From assembly GCA_018676675.1 (NCBI GenBank), contig JABHEG010000137.1, positions 1 to 64,000 of the forward strand: a stretch of 64,000 bases of DNA, given 5' to 3'. Under the pieces are notes generated by a model. It was not told the DNA's origin, ran no database searches, and was given only the letters and a program-made list of their open reading frames with translations. This document shows, piece by piece, positions 1 through 9,281 of this stretch (position 1 is its first letter; each line of letters begins with the position of its first letter). This DNA comes from Lentisphaerota bacterium (GTDB lineage Bacteria > Verrucomicrobiota > Lentisphaeria > Oligosphaerales > JABHEG01). The translations under genes were made by a program, and so were the position numbers.

Positions 1-190
1 CATGAGAAGACCACTCCTGTTAGTCGTGGCTCTGACGGACACAGGCTGCGCACAGCGTAAGCGGTCCCCTCTCCCACGAGAAGACCGCTCCTGTTAGTCG
101 CGGCTCTGACGGACACAGACTGCGCACAGCGTAAGCGGTCCCCCTCTCCCATGAAAAGGCCGCTCCCGTTAGTCACGGCTCTGACGGACC
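1..190. repeat. Tandem repeat, about 2.6 copies of a 74-75 bp unit
   Basis: Three successive copies begin near positions 4, 78 and 153 with GAGAAGACC-like words. Each continues with a GTTAGTCxxGGCTCTGACGGAC core. Copies 1 and 2 are nearly identical and copy 3 is diverged and cut short. The array ends just before the stop codon of the mannosidase gene on the minus strand, so it occupies that gene's 3' flank. A related single copy lies near 38529-38565. The left end is cut by the window, so the true copy number is unknown. Confidence 0.85.
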
Positions 191-198
191 CGATCCCA

Positions 199-2913
199 TC
201 ACCCACAGATGCGTACCGTCACGATCTCGAACGGGCGGACGCTCACCGTTGCCGTACCGACGTGGGGAGGAGACTCATCCAGGGGACGTTCGAGTAAGTC
301 GACCTGCGTGAGTGAAGCCGACGTCTTCGCCGCGGTCACCTGCACAGTCTGCGGGGCGTCAGCGTAGTTCCAGAACCGCAGGACGTCCCCATCCCCATCT
401 TCAGCCCGTTTGAAAGCCGAAACGACCAGACACTCCCCTTCAAGCTCGAATGGGACGAGCCGGTCGGGCATCTGCACCTCAACGAATCGGTCCTGCTCGA
501 CCCGACGCCAACCGTCTCGAGCCGCATTGATCGATTTCCAGGAGGACCGGTTGGTGTCGACGGGTACCTCGCCTCCTTCCCTGGGAAGGGCATAGTACCC
601 AATGGTTGCGTGTGCCTCGTGCTCCTTCTCCCAACCGTAGTCACCGTGGACCTCAGCGATGGGCGCGTACCGGAATGTGGCCGCCGCCTCCGGAACGGCG
701 CCTGACCGCCAGTCGCCCTCGTGGAGCTTCAGGGCGTACTCAAACCGGAGCTCGCGTTTGAGTTGGGCTTCCGGGGTCTCCCACGTGCTGCAAAGCAGAA
801 CGAAGTCCACGGACCGAAGGAGAGTAACCTCCAACTCCGTCCCGTCCGGGGTCGAGACGATCTCGTATTCATGCAGCCCTTTCCCGATAAAGGCAACTCC
901 CACGTCCTCGTCCGAAATGTCCACGAAATTCCGCATGGGGTGCGAGTTCTGCCGGTCGTCCGCGGCCCATCGCTCGGGGCTGTTCTGATGAACGGCAAAG
1001 CTGGCGTCAGCAGCGACAGTGGTCGTGACCATACCCGTGGGGAGGACCAGGCGGATTCGCTGGTTCTCCGCCGTGTTCTGCACTGTGGTGGCAATCTTGA
1101 GCGTATCACTTCCCCATTCGAGTGTGAGTCGGGACGTCACTGAAACCGTTGTGTGCCCGACTCGTTCGCCATTAGCCCGGTCGTACGCCAGGGGCACCTC
1201 GAGACGACTGACCACGTCGATGACCCCGCGTAGCGCCCCGGCCGACACAAGCGTGCTCACAGCTCCTTCGTGACGGTTGTCCCGCCGTTCATCCCCCTCA
1301 ACCGGCTCAAAATGATAGCCCCCGCCGATGTCTCCTTCCTGCACCAGGTAGTGCGTCCTACGCACCACGTTCCCCGTCAGTATATGCTCCAGATCCAGCG
1401 TGCCGTCCGCGTTGACCAGGACACGGATTCGGTCATTCTCCAGCGATGTAGGCGTACACCGAACGCCGGGGCACACGTCCATCGGGGCGGGAGTCCCAGC
1501 TGAGAAGGTGAGTTTGCGGATCTCACCGGGGCGCAGAGGCGGAAGGCGCGTGCATCCGCGGCACTCGTAATGCGTCTGCTCCCCATTGGTGTGCCGGACG
1601 AGCATGTGGGTGACCGTGTCGAACTGAATCGGGCACACTCGCCCCGAAGCATCTGTGAAGCACCCCTCTCCGGTTGGGCGTTCAGCCAGCCTGACAACGA
1701 AATCAACGACAGAATGCCCACCGTTGAGTCCTCCGTACACTATGAGCGTCGGGACAGCGGCTCTGCGTGCCGGGTTATTGAGGAAATCCAGGGCACTGTC
1801 CGCAATATCGATCCCAAGCTCGACCGCCTCTCGGAAACGCTGGTTGACGTCGGTGTGGACACGATCTTGACTGCAACCGCAGATCGAGTCATGAGCATGA
1901 TTCTGACAGATCAGAGCCCACGCTCGACGCAGGAAACAGCCCGAGCCGGGCTTTCCGAACCAGGTCGCCATTGCGTCCAGAGGCTCGGCCAGATTCTCGA
2001 TATGGATCTGGGCTTCCTCGTTCGCAATCTTGTTGTCGATGCGACTGGATAGCGTCCCATGCAGTTCGTTGATCTGCAGGCACCCCCGCAGTTGCCCTTC
2101 CACCGTCTCCATATCGACAGGGACATCATTCTTCCAGGCGTCCAGGGCGTCTTTGAGGCTCCCATGGTGAAACGTGACGTCGGGCAGGAGGTGAGGAAGT
2201 GCGTCCAGGATCTCCGGAATGTCACGCTGAAGCCAGCAGTGGTCGATGCCGTGGGGAACGCAGACGATGTCAGGACGGTGCGAAGGCGCAAAGGCCGCGA
2301 TCTGCTGTTCGAAGCGCGCACGGAGCTCGTCTTCTTCATCCGGCCCCGGGAGGAACTGCCCGGCAGTGTACCCTCCAGGCAGATGCCACGCATAGACTGT
2401 GCTGCCATCCGGAGAAGACCACAGGAATTCCCGTTTGTGGCCATCGGCAGAGGCAATGGCCACCGGCCGGCCTCGCGAGAAGACGAAGTTGTCAATGCCG
2501 ACGCCGCGCAGGATTTGGGGCAGCTGCTCGATGTGACCAAAACTGTCGGGCACGTACCCGACGTTGGGAAAGTCAGCCCCGAACCCTGCGCAGTCCGCAT
2601 ACCCGCGCACCAGGTTCCGGACAAGTGCCTCTCCATCCGGAAGAAAGGTGTCCGGCATGGTGTACCAGGGCCCGATGACCAGCTTGCCGGCCGCGATCAA
2701 CTCCTGAAGGAGCGGGCGCCGCTCCGGTCGGATCTCCAGATAGTCCTCCAGCACGCAAGTCTGCCCGTCAAGGACGAAGACTTCGAAGCTGTTCTCGGCC
2801 TGCAGCACATCGATGATCTCGTCCACCGTCCGGATCAGGCGGAACTGGAACTGGTTTCTACTCAGGTACCACTCCCTGTCCCAATGCGTGTGACTATAGA
2901 TAAATACGTGCAC
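199..2913 (-). CDS. Alpha-mannosidase, glycoside hydrolase family 38
   Basis: This 904-residue protein hydrolyses terminal alpha-mannosides, probably from N-glycan-like or mannosyl-glycerate-type substrates. The N-terminus carries the GH38 signature HTHWDREW, with the zinc ligands H10 and D12. The motif PDSFGH places the catalytic nucleophile at D123. A beta-sandwich C-terminal half follows, as is usual for the family, and the length is normal for bacterial MngB-like enzymes. No signal peptide is visible, so the protein is probably cytoplasmic. The start is GTG, supported by an AGGAGA ribosome-binding site six bases upstream. It stands alone on the minus strand, divergent from the methyltransferase gene. 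The exact substrate is unknown. Confidence 0.93.
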   Translation of the reverse strand: MHVFIYSHTHWDREWYLSRNQFQFRLIRTVDEIIDVLQAENSFEVFVLDGQTCVLEDYLEIRPERRPLLQELIAAGKLVIGPWYTMPDTFLPDGEALVRNLVRGYADCAGFGADFPNVGYVPDSFGHIEQLPQILRGVGIDNFVFSRGRPVAIASADGHKREFLWSSPDGSTVYAWHLPGGYTAGQFLPGPDEEDELRARFEQQIAAFAPSHRPDIVCVPHGIDHCWLQRDIPEILDALPHLLPDVTFHHGSLKDALDAWKNDVPVDMETVEGQLRGCLQINELHGTLSSRIDNKIANEEAQIHIENLAEPLDAMATWFGKPGSGCFLRRAWALICQNHAHDSICGCSQDRVHTDVNQRFREAVELGIDIADSALDFLNNPARRAAVPTLIVYGGLNGGHSVVDFVVRLAERPTGEGCFTDASGRVCPIQFDTVTHMLVRHTNGEQTHYECRGCTRLPPLRPGEIRKLTFSAGTPAPMDVCPGVRCTPTSLENDRIRVLVNADGTLDLEHILTGNVVRRTHYLVQEGDIGGGYHFEPVEGDERRDNRHEGAVSTLVSAGALRGVIDVVSRLEVPLAYDRANGERVGHTTVSVTSRLTLEWGSDTLKIATTVQNTAENQRIRLVLPTGMVTTTVAADASFAVHQNSPERWAADDRQNSHPMRNFVDISDEDVGVAFIGKGLHEYEIVSTPDGTELEVTLLRSVDFVLLCSTWETPEAQLKRELRFEYALKLHEGDWRSGAVPEAAATFRYAPIAEVHGDYGWEKEHEAHATIGYYALPREGGEVPVDTNRSSWKSINAARDGWRRVEQDRFVEVQMPDRLVPFELEGECLVVSAFKRAEDGDGDVLRFWNYADAPQTVQVTAAKTSASLTQVDLLERPLDESPPHVGTATVSVRPFEIVTVRICG

Positions 2914-3030
2914 GATGGCTCTCCTGTCTTAACTCGTTTCCGGCTTCCACTCTTGCAACCGTGTTCGGTCTCAGCTACCTTCCCTAGTCAGGAATGGTAC
3001 CAAGAGACAGGCAATCGGGGCGTGGCAGCC

Positions 3031-3100
3031 CCTCCCACGTTAGCTGCAATGACCTCAATGTGGGAGGCGGTGCCATCCGGCGACCTCTTTCTGGATGCAC
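3031..3100. repeat. Dispersed intergenic repeat with hairpin (copy 1)
   Basis: CCTCCCACGTT at 3031-3041 pairs with AATGTGGGAGG at 3057-3067 with one mismatch and a 15-base loop. The stretch 3061-3083 is identical over 23 bases to 45234-45256, and weaker similarity runs on both sides. It lies in the 279-bp divergent gap between the mannosidase and methyltransferase genes. I see no other element in that gap. Confidence 0.7.
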
Positions 3101-3192
3101 TTTTCGCCACTTGTCTTAGTGCCGTCCTTCGCTAGTCAGTCCAGGAACCACCGTTTCAGAAACATCACCTCAGATCCCTGATTTAGCCACCC

Positions 3193-3987
3193 ATGCCCTT
3201 GCCGCAACGCAACCGCCAGACCGCTCAAGACGACGTCTCAGCGCTTGAGCAGTCGGCGGAGACCATCGCCGCCAAGCCCTTCCTCCGGGCGATCTACAGC
3301 GAGTGGTATGATCTGCTCGTCTCTGCTCTGCCGACATGCGCTGGTCCTGTTCTCGAACTCGGGGCTGGTGGCGGGTTCCTCCACGAACGTCTTCCCGGTG
3401 TGGTAACCAGCGATGTTCTGCCGGGGCCTGGCGTCGACATCATCTTGGATGGGCGATGCCTCCCGTTTGCGGCGCGCTCCCTGGGTGCCGTCGTGATGAC
3501 TGATGTCTTCCATCACATCCCCGATGTTCACGCGTTCCTCCTGGAAGCGGGTCGCTGTGTCCAACCCGGAGGGGTCGTCGCCATGGTTGAGCCCTGGCGG
3601 TCCTTGTGGTCGACGTTTGTCTACACGCACCTCCACCACGAAGACTTCAAGCCGCGTGCAGTCGACTGGGCCTTCCCTGCCGGACACCCCGTGTCAGCCG
3701 CGAACGGGGCGCTTCCGTGGATCGTCTTTGGGCGGGACCGTGACACGTTCAACCGGGACTTCCCGCAATGGACCGTCTCACGAATCCTGCCGATGATGCC
3801 CTTCCGCTATCTCCTCTCAGGCGGGGTCTCTTATCCCGCATTCGTGCCGAACTGGAGCCACGGCTTCTGGCGCGGGTGTGAACGGATCCTCTCTCCTCTG
3901 ATACGCTGGACTGCGATGTTCGCGCTTGTGGTGCTCACCCGAACAGACGCCCTGCCCTCGACCTCAGGAGACCGCTGTGAGCATTGA
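3193..3987 (+). CDS. Class I SAM-dependent methyltransferase
   Basis: This 264-residue protein has the Rossmann-type SAM-binding motif I (VLELGAGGG near residues 53-61). An acidic segment follows, then a VVMTDVFHHI stretch typical of methyltransferase family 11/25 proteins. The substrate cannot be told. Its last 11 bases overlap the preferred start of the next gene, a membrane glycosyltransferase, so the two are probably co-translated and it may modify a lipid-linked sugar or polyprenyl intermediate (inference). The ATG has no clear Shine-Dalgarno sequence, so the start is less certain than the family. Confidence 0.85.
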   Translation: MPLPQRNRQTAQDDVSALEQSAETIAAKPFLRAIYSEWYDLLVSALPTCAGPVLELGAGGGFLHERLPGVVTSDVLPGPGVDIILDGRCLPFAARSLGAVVMTDVFHHIPDVHAFLLEAGRCVQPGGVVAMVEPWRSLWSTFVYTHLHHEDFKPRAVDWAFPAGHPVSAANGALPWIVFGRDRDTFNRDFPQWTVSRILPMMPFRYLLSGGVSYPAFVPNWSHGFWRGCERILSPLIRWTAMFALVVLTRTDALPSTSGDRCEH

Positions 3988-6091
3988 CGGCAACACGAAA
4001 ATCAACGCCGACCGGTTGATCTGCTGCGGGCTGGCACTCCTCGCCTTTGCGGTCTACTGGCAGACGCGCCAGTTCGACTTCATCAACCTCGATGACAACG
4101 TCTATGTCTATGACAACCCGCACATCCGCGATGGGCTCACCATCACGGGGCTGAAATGGGCCTTTCAGGCAGATCTCGTCTTCCAGACGCCAAATGCCGA
4201 CTACTGGCAACCGGTGACGATGATCTCCCGGATGCTCGACGTCTCCCTGTTCCGACTGCATCCGGGGGGACATCACATCATGAACGTCCTGCTCCACGCG
4301 CTGAACGGCGTCCTCCTGTTCCTTTGTCTTCGCCGGCTGACCGGCCGGCGGTGGCCCAGTGCGTGGGTCGCGGCCATGTTGATGGTCCACCCCATGCATG
4401 TGGAGTCCGTCGCCTGGGTAACGGAACGCAAGGATGTCCTGTCAGCATGTTTCTGGATCCTGACGGTAATGGCGTACACCACGTATGCCCGAGCCCCCTC
4501 CCTCGGGAAGTACGCGTTGGTGTTTCTGCCATACGCCCTGGGGCTGATGACCAAGCCCATGCTGGTCACACTGCCCTGTGCACTCCTTCTGCTTGACGTG
4601 TGGCCGCTGGGACGCCTCCGTCCGGACGACCTGTGCCGCCGGGAGGCCCGGAATAGTGCATTCCGCCTCGGGGCCGAAAAGCTCCCCCTCCTCTTGCTCG
4701 GCTTGGCGACTGCCGGAGTTACGTTCCGGGCCGCGAAAGCAACGGGCGCGATACAGAGTGCGGAAGCGATCACGCTGATTCAGCGTCTGGGCACAGCCGC
4801 CGTTGGCTACGGCACTTTCCTGCGGAATCTGTTCTGGCCGCACGGACTCGCCGTCCTCTATCCCTGGGCACCCCCTACCCCGGAAACGGCGGCTGTGGCG
4901 GCCGCTATCCTGGCTGTTGTGACGGCCCTGGCCATCTGGCAGCGAAATTCACGTCCATACCTGGGGGTGGGTTGGTTCTGGTTTGCCGGAGTCCTATTCC
5001 CTGTTATCGGGGTTGTGCAGGTGGGGCCACAGAGCCTGGCAGACCGCTTTGTGTACATTCCCTACATAGGGCTCTACATCATGCTGGCCTGGGCATTCGA
5101 CGATTGGGTTCGGCCCAAGCTTCCCAGGAAGATGGTCGCGTTCATCGCCGGGATTCCCTTGATACTGGCCATCCCCGCAACGTGGCACCAGGTGAGCTTC
5201 TGGCGCAACAGCGAGACCTTGTTCCGACACGCACTCGACGTGACCGAGGGCAACCAGATCGCCCACAATAACCTCGGGCTCCCCTTGCTGGAGGCGGGGC
5301 ACGTTGACAAGGCCATCACGCACTTCCGGGCGGCAATCGCGATCCGGACAGACTACCCCGAAGCCCACCAGAATCTCGGAGCAGCACTCCTTAAGAAAGG
5401 CAACATAGCCGAGGCAATCCTCCACCTCGAAACCTCCATCAGAGGCAAGCCCAACGTCGCCGGGCCGTACGCAAACCTGGCCGCCGCCCATGAGCAGGCC
5501 GGCGATTTGGCGAAGGCCGAGGAGCACTACCGAACGGCGCTGGGGCTGTCCCACGCCAAGGGGGACCTCTCCATGTCTCTCGGTACCATCCTCGCCCGGG
5601 CAGGGAAACTGGCGGGAGCCGAGGAGCACCTGCGAGCAGCACTTGCCGAAAGCACGGAACCCCACCTCGTGCTCCTGAATCTCGGGAACGTCCTGGCTCA
5701 GCGAGGGCGCCCGTTGGAGGCCGTTGACTGCTACCGGAAGGCGGCGGCTATCACGCGTGGCTGGGTGTTGGCCCTGCAACGCCTTGCCTGGATGCTGGCC
5801 GCGTGCCCGGACGCAGCCGTCCGCCAACCACAGGAGGCACTGGCCATCGCCAAACGGCTGACCGCACACGGAGGCCCGGAATCCCCCATCCTTCTCGACA
5901 CCCTTGCCATCGCCTATGCCGCCAACGGGGATTTTGAGCAGGCGGTGAAGACCGAACAACGCGCCATCGCGGCAACAGCTCCAGGCGGGCCATCCGCCGA
6001 GGGCAGAGGGTTCACCCAACGCCTCGAGATGTTCCGAAACAATGCAGCCTATACCGATCCGCCTGTCCGGACACCAGGGGCTGAAGAGTAA
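3977..6091 (+). CDS. TMTC/PMT-like membrane glycosyltransferase with C-terminal TPR repeats
   Basis: About 704 residues. The N-terminal 420 residues are multi-spanning. They contain the family pattern of an acidic loop (FINLDDNVYVYDN), a WQPVTMISRMLD segment, HHIMN and HPMHVESVAWVTERKDVLS, known from bacterial relatives of the eukaryotic TMTC O-mannosyltransferases. From about residue 420 to 640 there are TPR units with the usual A-x-x-N-L-G-x-x-L and Y-P-E-A patterns. It probably transfers a sugar from a lipid carrier at the membrane. I chose GTG 3977 because CAGGAG lies six bases upstream; an ATG at 3926 would add 17 residues. It overlaps the methyltransferase gene by 11 bases. Confidence 0.85.
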   Translation: MSIDGNTKINADRLICCGLALLAFAVYWQTRQFDFINLDDNVYVYDNPHIRDGLTITGLKWAFQADLVFQTPNADYWQPVTMISRMLDVSLFRLHPGGHHIMNVLLHALNGVLLFLCLRRLTGRRWPSAWVAAMLMVHPMHVESVAWVTERKDVLSACFWILTVMAYTTYARAPSLGKYALVFLPYALGLMTKPMLVTLPCALLLLDVWPLGRLRPDDLCRREARNSAFRLGAEKLPLLLLGLATAGVTFRAAKATGAIQSAEAITLIQRLGTAAVGYGTFLRNLFWPHGLAVLYPWAPPTPETAAVAAAILAVVTALAIWQRNSRPYLGVGWFWFAGVLFPVIGVVQVGPQSLADRFVYIPYIGLYIMLAWAFDDWVRPKLPRKMVAFIAGIPLILAIPATWHQVSFWRNSETLFRHALDVTEGNQIAHNNLGLPLLEAGHVDKAITHFRAAIAIRTDYPEAHQNLGAALLKKGNIAEAILHLETSIRGKPNVAGPYANLAAAHEQAGDLAKAEEHYRTALGLSHAKGDLSMSLGTILARAGKLAGAEEHLRAALAESTEPHLVLLNLGNVLAQRGRPLEAVDCYRKAAAITRGWVLALQRLAWMLAACPDAAVRQPQEALAIAKRLTAHGGPESPILLDTLAIAYAANGDFEQAVKTEQRAIAATAPGGPSAEGRGFTQRLEMFRNNAAYTDPPVRTPGAEE

Positions 6092-6270
6092 GGGAGAGAA
6101 ACAACCCCTTCCGCCCCCATCAGGGGCACTGCATTCCCTATCCTGCGCTCAACCTGACGATCTTCCCGAGAACGGTGTACTGCATCCACAAAGCACATCC
6201 GCCGCCCCTCTCGCCCCGACCAACAAGGTTGCAATGACCTTTGGTCAAGCTAGGTTTTTGGATTGCTCGA

Positions 6271-6299
6271 GTGCTGCCGAACTCATTTGTCGGCAGCAC
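6271..6299. promoter_or_regulatory. Perfect 10-bp inverted repeat upstream of the aldolase-dehydrogenase gene
   Basis: GTGCTGCCGA at 6271-6280 pairs perfectly with TCGGCAGCAC at 6290-6299 across a nine-base loop. It sits 52 bases before the preferred start at 6352. No T-run follows it, so it is more likely an operator or a leader hairpin than a simple terminator. It could also mark the end of the upstream transcription unit. The rest of the 6092-6351 gap shows no gene. Confidence 0.5.
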
Positions 6300-6351
6300 G
6301 GGAACAACATCCCAGAGCCTGCATTCGACAATGACCAGAGGAACACTGAAT

Positions 6352-8268
6352 ATGCGTGATTTGACCGAGGTCGCAGCCCTTTCCAGATGGTTCGGCAGCA
6401 ATCCAGAGTACGTCTTTCTGGGGGGTGGAAATACCTCTTTCAAGACCGATGACATGCTGTACATCAAGCCCAGTGGAACGACCCTCGCCACCATTCAACC
6501 GGAAGACTTCATCGCCGTGGACCGGGCCAGCCTGCAGCACGTCTTCACAGCCGACCTTCCGGAAGACGTGTGGGAGCGGGAAGCCGCTGTGAAAGAGATC
6601 ATGATGCTTGCCGTCCGCCCGATCGGCAGCGGCCGCCCCTCTGTGGAATCGCCCGTGCACGACGTCATCGAGTTCCCGTACGTGTTCCACCTCCACCCTA
6701 CCATGGTGAATGGCTTCACCTGTGCCGCGGACGGCGAAGCCGCATGCGCAGAGCTCTTCCCCGAAGCTTTGTGGATTGAGTTCGTGAAGCCCGGCTACAC
6801 ACTGTCCACTGTGTTCACGGAACGCCTCGCCGTCGCCAAGAAGGAGAGAGGCTGCCAACCCAAGGTCGTCTTCCTCCAAAACCATGGCGTCTTCGTTGGT
6901 GCAGACACGCTCGAGGAGATTCGCGCCATCTATGAAGACATGATGAAAACACTCCGCCGGACCTATGCCGCGGCAGGCGTGCCGCTCGAGTTGGCAACCG
7001 GCGAACTCGAAGCCGAAGCCGTGGCGGGCGCAGCCCCTCCGCTGCGCACCATCCTCGGAACAGACGAAGACCGAGCCATTGTCAGCTCAGCCCCTCCGTT
7101 CGCAGTTGCCGAGGGACCATTCACCCCCGACCACATCGTCTACGCGAAGTCCTTCGCCCTGGTGGACGACCCCACGGCCGTGGGAGTGGCTTCCTTCACC
7201 GAGGAACGCGGATATGCCCCCAAAGTGGTCTCCCTCTCCGGCAAAGCCGTCCTGGCCGCAGACACAACCCTGAAGGGCGCCAGGGAAACGATTGAGGTCG
7301 CCAGGGATGCCGCACGTGTTGGTGCCCTGACCGCGGCGTTCGGTGGTCCCCGCTTCCTCCCGGAAGATGACTACGCCTTCATCGAGAACTGGGAGGTGGA
7401 ATCCTACCGCAAGAAGATCGCAGCTGCAGCATCAGGCGGCGCATCACGCCTGGCAAACCGCGTCTGTGTCGTCACTGGAGCAGCCCAGGGGTTTGGGCTT
7501 GGCATCGCCCAGGGCTTAGCAGAGGCCGGAGGGACCATTGTGTTCGCCGACCTCAACATTGATGGTGCACAGCAAGCAGCGGCAGACCTCAACGCGACTC
7601 AGGGGAAAGACCGTGCTCTGGCGGTTCAGGTGAATATCGCAGACGAGGCCTCCGTCCAAACCATGGTACAGACAGTCGTTGAGCAATGTGGAGGCTTGGA
7701 TCTGCTGGTCGCCAACGCCGGCGTGCTGAAAGCCGGTCCGGTCAGCGAATTTTCTCTGAAAGACTGGGAGTTTGTCACCAGTGTCAACTACACGGGGTAT
7801 TTCCTCTGTGTCAAGTACGCAGCCCCTGTGATGGGCGCCCAGGTGATCGATACGGACAGCCCATGGACGGACATCGTCCAGATCAACTCCAAGAGCGGTT
7901 TGGAGGGCAGCAACAAGAACGCCGCCTACGCGGGCAGCAAGTTCGGGACCCTCGGGCTGACGCAGAGCTTTGCGAAGGAGCTCGTCTCGGAGCGTATCAA
8001 GGTCAACAGCATCTGTCCGGGGAACTACTTCGACGGGCCTCTCTGGAGTGACCCGCAACGTGGCCTGTTCATGCAATACCTGGAGACCGGAAAGGTGCCG
8101 GGAGCCAAGACCGTCGAAGACGTGCGTCGGTCCTATGAAGAGAAGACGCCGATTCAACGTGGGTGCACCCCGGCCGATGTGGTCAAGGCCATCCTGTATG
8201 CCGTGGACCAGGACTACGAGACAGGCCAGGCCATACCGGTGACCGGCGGCCAAGTCATGCTCAAGTGA
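6352..8268 (+). CDS. Bifunctional class II aldolase / short-chain dehydrogenase (rhamnulose-1-phosphate aldolase-lactaldehyde dehydrogenase type)
   Basis: A 638-residue fusion. Residues 1 to about 350 form a class II (zinc) aldolase domain with GGGNTS near the start, a metal-binding HLHPTMVNG motif and NHGVFVG. The C-terminal part is an SDR domain with the cofactor motif TGAAQGFGLG, the LVANAG segment and the catalytic YAGSK. Known fused enzymes of this type cleave L-rhamnulose-1-phosphate to DHAP and lactaldehyde and oxidise or reduce the aldehyde. ATG 6352 has AGAGGA nine bases upstream; ATG 6331 is a weaker alternative. A TRAP transporter follows on the same strand and may import the substrate (inference). 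No rhamnose isomerase or kinase is nearby. Confidence 0.88.
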   Translation: MRDLTEVAALSRWFGSNPEYVFLGGGNTSFKTDDMLYIKPSGTTLATIQPEDFIAVDRASLQHVFTADLPEDVWEREAAVKEIMMLAVRPIGSGRPSVESPVHDVIEFPYVFHLHPTMVNGFTCAADGEAACAELFPEALWIEFVKPGYTLSTVFTERLAVAKKERGCQPKVVFLQNHGVFVGADTLEEIRAIYEDMMKTLRRTYAAAGVPLELATGELEAEAVAGAAPPLRTILGTDEDRAIVSSAPPFAVAEGPFTPDHIVYAKSFALVDDPTAVGVASFTEERGYAPKVVSLSGKAVLAADTTLKGARETIEVARDAARVGALTAAFGGPRFLPEDDYAFIENWEVESYRKKIAAAASGGASRLANRVCVVTGAAQGFGLGIAQGLAEAGGTIVFADLNIDGAQQAAADLNATQGKDRALAVQVNIADEASVQTMVQTVVEQCGGLDLLVANAGVLKAGPVSEFSLKDWEFVTSVNYTGYFLCVKYAAPVMGAQVIDTDSPWTDIVQINSKSGLEGSNKNAAYAGSKFGTLGLTQSFAKELVSERIKVNSICPGNYFDGPLWSDPQRGLFMQYLETGKVPGAKTVEDVRRSYEEKTPIQRGCTPADVVKAILYAVDQDYETGQAIPVTGGQVMLK

Positions 8269-8312
8269 CGATTGCGAGGAATCAGTCCACAGGGAAGGTT
8301 GGTGAACAAGAC

Positions 8313-9281
8313 GTGAAGCCAAACCAGGCAGAAACAAGCGGCATCATGCCGCAGCGGGGCGATGTGGAACGTCGCTGCCGAGCTTCGATTGTCAGCATGG
8401 CGCTGATGATGCTGGTCCTCGGTCTGGCCGGGTGCCGCTCCCTGGCGCCCAGCTCGATGATGGCAAACTCATTGGGGGGTGTGGTGAAGGGCATGCGCCA
8501 ACACCCGGACCCGGAGCTCGTCCGCGAAGGCTCGGCAACGCTTCTGCTTCTGATCGACGGCCTTCTTGCCAAGACGCCCGACAACCCGGATCTCCTGCTC
8601 ACCGGAGCGGCTGGGTACACCACCTACTGCCAGGCCTTCCTCACCAATGAAGAAGACCAACCGAGAGCCGCCTTGCTCTATGAACGAGCAAAAGCCAACG
8701 GTCTCCGCATCCTCTCCCAGCGGCGGGCCTTTGCTGCCGCACTTGGTGCCGGACAGGATACCTTCGAGGATGCACTGCAGCACTTCACACGCAGCGATGT
8801 GCCGGCCATCTACTGGACAGCGGCAGCCTGGTTGGGGAGCATATTGTCCCAGCCTGACTCAATGCGTGCTCTCGCTGAACTCCCCAAAGCTCTCGCGCTG
8901 ATGAAACGGGTTCTTGAGCTGAACGAGACGTATGAACACGGCAGCGCCCACCTCGCGATGGGGATCTACTACGCCGTGCAGCCACCAGGCGCAGGCCGGG
9001 ACCTGGACCGAAGCGGGAAACACTTCAACCGAGCCCGGGACCTTGCCGGCCCGGCCCGGCTCTCCCCTGCGGTCCTGTTGGCCGAGTTCTACGCGACAGC
9101 TGCCGGGGATACACAGCTCTTCCTCCGAACACTCACCGCCGTCACGGAAACGAACATCAATGAGCTGCCGAATGATGACGCGTTGGCAAACAGCGTAGCC
9201 CAACGCCGTGCGCAATGGCTTCTGGACAACCGAGGAGACTATTTCCTGGAGCTGGACGACGACACAGGAGACGATCAATGA
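8313..9281 (+). CDS. TRAP transporter TatT component family lipoprotein
   Basis: About 322 residues. After a basic N-terminus comes a hydrophobic stretch ending in the lipobox LAGC, so the mature protein is probably lipid-anchored in the periplasm. The rest is helical and TPR-like and resembles the TatT family, which in Treponema forms a complex with the TRAP solute receptor. Its stop overlaps the start of the DctP gene by four bases (ATGA), which strongly supports a joint function. The start is uncertain: GTG 8313, ATG 8346 and ATG 8397 are all in frame. The last begins right at the hydrophobic segment. Confidence 0.85.
   Translation: MKPNQAETSGIMPQRGDVERRCRASIVSMALMMLVLGLAGCRSLAPSSMMANSLGGVVKGMRQHPDPELVREGSATLLLLIDGLLAKTPDNPDLLLTGAAGYTTYCQAFLTNEEDQPRAALLYERAKANGLRILSQRRAFAAALGAGQDTFEDALQHFTRSDVPAIYWTAAAWLGSILSQPDSMRALAELPKALALMKRVLELNETYEHGSAHLAMGIYYAVQPPGAGRDLDRSGKHFNRARDLAGPARLSPAVLLAEFYATAAGDTQLFLRTLTAVTETNINELPNDDALANSVAQRRAQWLLDNRGDYFLELDDDTGDDQ

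Noticed and set aside
1..190. CRISPR array
   Set aside because: The units are contiguous, with no unique spacers between short repeats; it is an ordinary tandem repeat and no cas gene is near.
2059..3135. Long plus-strand open frame of 358 codons opposite the mannosidase gene
   Set aside because: It is antisense to a well-supported GH38 gene and its product shows no family motif; GC-rich DNA commonly gives such frames.
4994..6019. 341-codon minus-strand frame opposite the TPR region
   Set aside because: Antisense to clear TPR coding sequence; its composition is rich in G, C and V without domains.
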